From Myxococcales bacterium (lineage in GTDB: Bacteria; Myxococcota_A; Polyangia; Polyangiales; Polyangiaceae): 9,980 bases of DNA. The stretch spans positions 2,632 to 12,611 of the forward strand of contig JAHFDX010000046.1 in the NCBI GenBank assembly GCA_023248785.1, read 5' to 3'. This document shows, in pieces, positions 6,888 through 9,980 of this stretch. The stretch's first letter is position 1; each line of letters starts with the position of its first letter. Both the position numbers and the translations under genes were made by a program. Below the pieces are notes generated by a model. It saw only the letters and a list, made by a program, of their open reading frames with translations, searched no databases and had not been told where the DNA came from.

Positions 6888-6920
6888 TGCGAGCTCAGGA
6901 TGACATCGTGACAGGAACGA

Positions 6921-7730
6921 CTAATTTGCCGAAGCGTCCGTTTCAAACTCCTCATCGGTCTCTTCGGCCTCGCTCAATGTGGCGCGCAGTGTGCCCGTGG
7001 GCGCTGCGAGCGCATCTTCTCCGAGTTCACGCTCGACAACTCGTATGGAGTCGTCGTTCAGCTCCGTGAATTCCTTCAGCGTGGGGAGATCCTTCAGCGA
7101 CTTCAAACTGAAAAATTCGAGAAAGTGCGCCGTCGTCCCATACAGAAGAGGACGACCCGGTTCGTCTTTCTTACCGAGAATCCGCACAAGGTCGCGCTCG
7201 AGCAAGAGTTTCAGCGTCGCGCCCGAGTCAACGCCGCGAACTTCATCGATCTCTGGACGAGTGATGGGCTGGCGATAGGCAAGAATAGCCAGCGTTTCGA
7301 GCTGTGCGCGCGTGAGGCGTACCGCCTTCTGTTTGGTGAGGTCGCGAACGAACGGAGCGAAGAGAACGTTGGTGCGAAACATCCAACCGCCAGCAATCTC
7401 CTCAAGCTGCAGGCCACGCGACACATAGTCGCTCTTGAGTTCTGAAAGAAGTTCCCCAACGTCCTTCGTTTGCGCCGACGCGGCACGCGCGAGCTCGCGA
7501 GTCGTCATGGGCTTATCGCTGACAAAGACAAGCGCCTCGAGCAACCCCTTTAAGTGTCTGCGAGCAACGTTAGAGGTGGCCGCAAGTGATTCTTCGATTT
7601 GCGCGTCATCCGACGTTGAAAGCACTTCGTCGCCTATTTCGCCTTCGCCACTTGCCAACGCAGCCGGGACGATTTGAGATTCGTACACGGGCACTTCTTG
7701 GTCATCCTCATGGTCGCCAGTGGGGTTCAC
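6921..7730 (-). CDS. scpB: Segregation and condensation protein B (ScpB)
   Basis: ScpB is the dimeric kite subunit that binds the middle of ScpA within the SMC-ScpAB complex and helps organise and segregate the chromosome. The 269-residue protein has an acidic low-complexity N-terminal extension (about 1-55). A first winged-helix domain follows (about 57-125, with LLEALVFVSDKPMTTREL), then a second (about 135-210). The second contains the family's signature LETLAILAYRQPITRPEIDEVRGV, seen here as LETLAILAYRQPITRPEI at 144-161, and GRPLLYGTT at 192-200. An acidic tail follows. The start is GTG 7730, which overlaps the scpA stop as GTGA and is preceded by a strong GGAGGT five bases upstream, so expression is coupled to scpA. 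The N- and C-terminal acidic extensions are longer than in minimal ScpB proteins. Confidence 0.95.
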   Translation of the reverse strand: MNPTGDHEDDQEVPVYESQIVPAALASGEGEIGDEVLSTSDDAQIEESLAATSNVARRHLKGLLEALVFVSDKPMTTRELARAASAQTKDVGELLSELKSDYVSRGLQLEEIAGGWMFRTNVLFAPFVRDLTKQKAVRLTRAQLETLAILAYRQPITRPEIDEVRGVDSGATLKLLLERDLVRILGKKDEPGRPLLYGTTAHFLEFFSLKSLKDLPTLKEFTELNDDSIRVVERELGEDALAAPTGTLRATLSEAEETDEEFETDASAN

Positions 7731-8551
7731 ATCGCACCTCCGCTTGGAAGCAAATCAACTTCGTCGGGAGCCACGTCCGGGCTCATCTCCACATAGATGG
7801 GGCCGAGAGGGTCGGATTGGGTCAAGTGCGTCATCTTCAGTCTCGTCATCTCCAAACATGCCAAAAATGTAATCACTAAATCGAACTTTGTAGCCTGCCC
7901 GGAAAATAGCTCTTCGAACATCACTCGAGATCGAAGTCGAAGGACATCGACAAGCTCGTGAATACGATCGGTGATGCTGATGCGATCGGCGACAATGTCG
8001 TGCGAGATGTGAAGCTTGGCCTTCGCGAGAACGTGCTGAAACGCTTCTACCAACGAAAAGAGCGGAACCTCGGCAAGCGGGGGCAAGCCTGTGTGCACCG
8101 CTTCCTCAACCGGAGCGCCCCGAAAAAAAATATCACGCCCTGCGATACCGCGCGAAGCGAGCTCGTGCGCCGCATGCTTGTACTTCTGGTACTCGAGAAG
8201 GCGACGAATGAGGGCTCCGCGCGGATCGATTTCATCGAGAAGGCCATCCTCGTCTGCCTCGGGAGGCGGCGTCGGCAAGAGCAGCTTCGACTTGATGTGC
8301 GCAAGCGTCGCGGCCATGAGAAGGTATTCGCTCGCGATATCGAGCTGCATGAGCTGCATGACGGCGAGGTACTCAAGGTACTTTTCGGTCACGAACGAGA
8401 TGGGAATGTCGAGAATGTTGAGCTCGTGCTTCTGGCAGAGGTGCAACAGAAGTTCGAGTGGCCCCTCGAACATCGGCAGGCGTACCGAACACATGGGCCC
8501 GTCGCTTAGCCCACCGCCTGAAGCCCCCACGTGATTCGATTCCACGTCCAT
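7727..8551 (-). CDS. scpA: Segregation and condensation protein A (ScpA, kleisin)
   Basis: ScpA is the kleisin that bridges the head and neck of the SMC dimer and recruits ScpB. The protein is 274 residues from ATG 8551. The N-terminal SMC-neck-binding part has RLPMFEGPLELLLHLCQKHE at about 24-43 and DIASEYLLMAATLAHIKSKL at about 71-90. The middle is acidic and proline-rich (PTPPPEADEDG), and the C-terminal winged helix has VITFLACLEMTRLKMTHL. The frame is open upstream to 8791, but that part does not resemble ScpA and would overlap the divergent kinase gene, so the shorter start is preferred. A later ATG at 8494 (just before CSVRLPMFEG) would also give a family-like N-terminus but has no ribosome site. 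The gene is followed directly by scpB. smc is not in the window. Confidence 0.94.
   Translation of the reverse strand: MDVESNHVGASGGGLSDGPMCSVRLPMFEGPLELLLHLCQKHELNILDIPISFVTEKYLEYLAVMQLMQLDIASEYLLMAATLAHIKSKLLLPTPPPEADEDGLLDEIDPRGALIRRLLEYQKYKHAAHELASRGIAGRDIFFRGAPVEEAVHTGLPPLAEVPLFSLVEAFQHVLAKAKLHISHDIVADRISITDRIHELVDVLRLRSRVMFEELFSGQATKFDLVITFLACLEMTRLKMTHLTQSDPLGPIYVEMSPDVAPDEVDLLPSGGAM
7736..7741 (-). promoter_or_regulatory. Strong ribosome binding site for scpB inside scpA
   Basis: GGAGGT on the minus strand lies five bases before the GTG at 7730, within the last codons of scpA. It fixes the scpB start and supports translation of both overlapping genes. Confidence 0.8.
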
Positions 8552-8557
8552 ACTTAC

Positions 8558-8596
8558 CACGAGCCGCACGTTAGCCTTTTTTTGAGCCGGCTCACG
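8558..8596 (-). promoter_or_regulatory. Leader hairpin and palindrome just upstream of scpA
   Basis: On the scpA strand CGTGAGCCG (8596-8588) can pair with CGGCTCGTG (8566-8558), nine pairs of which two are G-T wobbles, closing six bases before the ATG. The upstream arm is also part of the perfect palindrome TGAGCCGGCTCA (8583-8594), followed by an A7 run. It could be a leader structure covering the weak ribosome site (GGTAAG) or, at the DNA level, a dimeric-repressor site. Function is inferred. Confidence 0.35.
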
Positions 8597-8700
8597 CAAA
8601 TCAAAAATGCCCGCCGATCTGCATGTTACTGAACACCGTATCAGTTTTTTGGCTTCCGCCACAAGGGTGCGAGTCCCCTCCGCGGCCGCGCAATGAACGA

Positions 8701-8729
8701 ATGACGTCGTGATGCGTCCCATAAGTAAT
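8701..8729 (+). promoter_or_regulatory. Weak candidate promoter for the kinase gene
   Basis: ATGACG (8701-8706) and AGTAAT (8724-8729) match the housekeeping -35 and -10 hexamers at four of six positions each, with a 17-base spacer. This would start transcription about 40 bases before the GTG at 8779. Matches of this quality occur by chance, so it is only a suggestion within the 227-base divergent region, which otherwise holds no gene. Confidence 0.2.
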
Positions 8730-8769
8730 GTAGTTCCCATCGCCAGAACGACGGGGACACCCCTACGAT

Positions 8770-8775
8770 AGGAAG
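8770..8775 (+). promoter_or_regulatory. Ribosome binding site deciding the GTG start of the kinase
   Basis: AGGAAG lies just upstream of GTG 8779 (five bases from AGGA to the start). This is the first usable in-frame start after the stop at 8731-8733 and keeps the cysteine motif in the protein. Confidence 0.6.
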
Positions 8776-8778
8776 CCA

Positions 8779-9980
8779 GTGCAAAGCGCATCGCATAGGA
8801 CGACCCGACGTTGCCCGGCTTGCGGGGCTACCTATCACGGTGATGCGCTCTACTGCGCGCACGATGGCGCTCCATTGGTCGACGCACCGAACGATGGCGA
8901 TCCGTACTTGGGACGTGAACTCCTTGGGAACATCCAGATCCGCGAGCTCGTCGGGGTCGGGGCGATGGGACGCGTGTACCGTGCATTTCAGCGCGGAATG
9001 GATCGCGATGTCGCAGTCAAGATTCTACGCCGAGAGCTGAGCTCCAATGCGCAGCTCGTTGCCCGATTTCAACGCGAAGCAAAAGTTGCCTCAAAGCTGC
9101 ACCACCCACACGTCGTGCATGCGTACCTCAACGGACAACTTCCCGACGACGCGCTCTACATCGTGATGGAGTTCCTCGACGGGCGCTCGCTGCAGCAGGC
9201 AATCGCCCAGCAACCGACTTTTTCTCTCAAAAGAGCGCTACACGTCACGTTGCAGGTGTGCAACGCCGTAGGCGAAGCGCACGCGCATGGAATTGTGCAT
9301 CGCGATATCAAGCCCGAAAACGTAATGCTGGTGCGCCGCGGGCACGACCCTGATTTCGTCAAGGTGCTTGATTTCGGCGTTGCTCGACTGAACTGGGGCG
9401 AGCAGTCGATGGCCACGCAGGCAGGACTGATCTTCGGCACAGCTCGTTACGTCTCGCCGGAAGGTGCACAAGGCCTTCCCGTCGGCCCAAGCGGCGACGT
9501 GTACTCGATCGCGACTCTTCTTTACCAGCTACTTTCGGGACGCACTCCCTTCGATGCAGAACAAGCGGTCGGCCTGCTCGTCTGTCAAATTCACGATGTA
9601 CCACCGGAGCTGCACTCGTTACCAGAAGCGGCGCACGTACCGAAGGCAATTGTCGATCTCATTATGCGCAACTTGTCCAAGCGTCCCGAGGAACGCGAGG
9701 CGGACGCACGTGCGTTTGGATTCGCGCTCGCGGAGGCTGCCGAAGTGTGTGGCATCGACATATCAACGCTAGCTCACGGAGAATTCCGTCGCAGTGCAAA
9801 GGGCCCACTTGTGGACGCGCTTGCGCGAACGCGCCCCTATGACCCATCTGGCCCTACAAGTTCAGGTGTCGGTAATCGGCCGTCAGAAACCGAATCGCCT
9901 CGGCTACTACACGGTCAAGTCACCGCGCGCTTAGAACCCTCGCAGTGGTCGAGTAGACCGATAGTGCGAATCGAACCCAC
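8779..9980 (+). CDS. Ser/Thr protein kinase with N-terminal zinc-ribbon-like motif (3' end outside window)
   Basis: At least 400 residues are present and the frame is still open at the right edge. Residues 10-34 read RRCPACGATYHGDALYCAHDG then APLV: CxxC plus a third Cys and Asp-Gly, a zinc-ribbon-like tag often found before Hanks-type kinases of Myxococcota. The kinase domain runs from about 52 to 325. It has the glycine loop GVGAMG (59-64), the catalytic lysine K81 in VAVKIL, the catalytic loop HRDIKPEN (174-181), DFG (198-200), SPE in place of APE (226-228) and GDVYSIATLLYQLLSGRTPF afterwards. All catalytic residues are present, and it is an RD kinase, so activation-loop phosphorylation is expected. 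A Ser/Pro-rich, probably disordered linker follows the domain; no membrane segment is seen before the edge. Its substrates are unknown. It is divergent from scpA across 227 bases. Confidence 0.92.
   Translation, partial: MQSASHRTTRRCPACGATYHGDALYCAHDGAPLVDAPNDGDPYLGRELLGNIQIRELVGVGAMGRVYRAFQRGMDRDVAVKILRRELSSNAQLVARFQREAKVASKLHHPHVVHAYLNGQLPDDALYIVMEFLDGRSLQQAIAQQPTFSLKRALHVTLQVCNAVGEAHAHGIVHRDIKPENVMLVRRGHDPDFVKVLDFGVARLNWGEQSMATQAGLIFGTARYVSPEGAQGLPVGPSGDVYSIATLLYQLLSGRTPFDAEQAVGLLVCQIHDVPPELHSLPEAAHVPKAIVDLIMRNLSKRPEEREADARAFGFALAEAAEVCGIDISTLAHGEFRRSAKGPLVDALARTRPYDPSGPTSSGVGNRPSETESPRLLHGQVTARLEPSQWSSRPIVRIEP

Larger units (their letters stand above)
6743..6906. repeat. REP/MITE-like palindromic intergenic element
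   Basis: The two ends are inverted copies: ATGTCATCTCGAG at 6743-6755 and, on the other strand, ATGTCATCCTGAG at 6894-6906 (11 of 13 bases match). Between them are a small hairpin CTCGaggcgaagcCGAG (6750-6767) and two perfect stem-loops (listed separately). A further 7-base inverted pair, ACATGGC/GCCATGT, lies at 6817-6823 and 6852-6858. The GTCATCCTGAGC-like edge resembles short dispersed intergenic repeats seen in many bacterial genomes. No gene is seen in 6720-6920. A flanking target duplication is not evident. Confidence 0.5.

Noticed and set aside
7958..8509. 183-codon open frame on the plus strand opposite scpA
   Set aside because: It lies wholly within scpA on the other strand and its translation shows no recognisable domain; scpA has clear family motifs.
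8577..8594. Intrinsic terminator from the T7 run next to TGAGCCGGCTCA
   Set aside because: The T run precedes the palindrome on the plus strand and becomes an A run on the minus strand, and the palindrome has no loop, so neither strand has terminator geometry.
8661..8690. tRNA T-arm-like sequence GGGTGCGAGTCCCC followed by CCGCGGC
   Set aside because: The stem has only three clean pairs, the loop departs from TTCRA, and no matching 5' acceptor strand (GCCGCGG) or anticodon arm lies at the right distance on either side.
8552..8791. N-terminal extension of scpA to the ATG at 8791
   Set aside because: The extra 80 residues do not resemble ScpA and would overlap the divergent kinase gene's start and ribosome site.
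1..9980. CRISPR array, transposase, phage or toxin-antitoxin genes
   Set aside because: No regularly spaced repeats and no such protein families were seen in any long frame on either strand.

Overview
The window looks like a stretch of a Gram-negative delta-type bacterial chromosome, most likely Myxococcota or a close relative. This rests on a Ser/Thr kinase with an N-terminal zinc-ribbon-like tag, a compact chemosensory cluster with two CheW-type proteins, and the gene neighbourhood. GC content looks moderate to high by eye. The taxonomic call is an inference; there is no rRNA or other marker here.

Layout. (1) Positions 1-71 may hold the last codons of a plus-strand gene entering from the left. 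(2) Positions 72-815, minus strand, encode a single-domain molybdopterin-binding (CinA N-terminal/MoaB-like) protein. (3) Positions 853-6719 form one tightly packed plus-strand run: cheA, cheW, a second cheW-like gene, cheB, pmbA/tldE and a small helix-turn-helix gene. Gaps are 18 bases or less and two junctions are 4-base overlaps. (4) Positions 6720-6920 are a convergent intergenic region with hairpins enclosed by an inverted repeat. (5) Positions 6921-8551, minus strand, hold the overlapping pair scpA-scpB for the SMC-ScpAB chromosome-organising complex. (6) Positions 8552-8778 are a divergent control region. (7) From 8779 to the right edge there is a plus-strand Ser/Thr protein kinase that continues beyond the window.

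Function. CheA, two CheW adaptors and CheB form a chemosensory signalling core without a receptor, CheR or stand-alone CheY in view, so those partners must be encoded elsewhere. PmbA/TldE is half of the TldD-TldE peptidase; no TldD is seen. ScpA and ScpB assemble with SMC, which is also encoded elsewhere.

The most notable point is that the cheA reading frame is broken inside the phosphotransfer domain around 940-963. Helix A of that domain is in one frame and the phosphorylatable histidine in another. Spacing and short-repeat arguments suggest a small deletion of about 20 bases, either real or an assembly error. The rest of the window is mostly ordinary housekeeping and signalling content; I found no convincing undescribed system.
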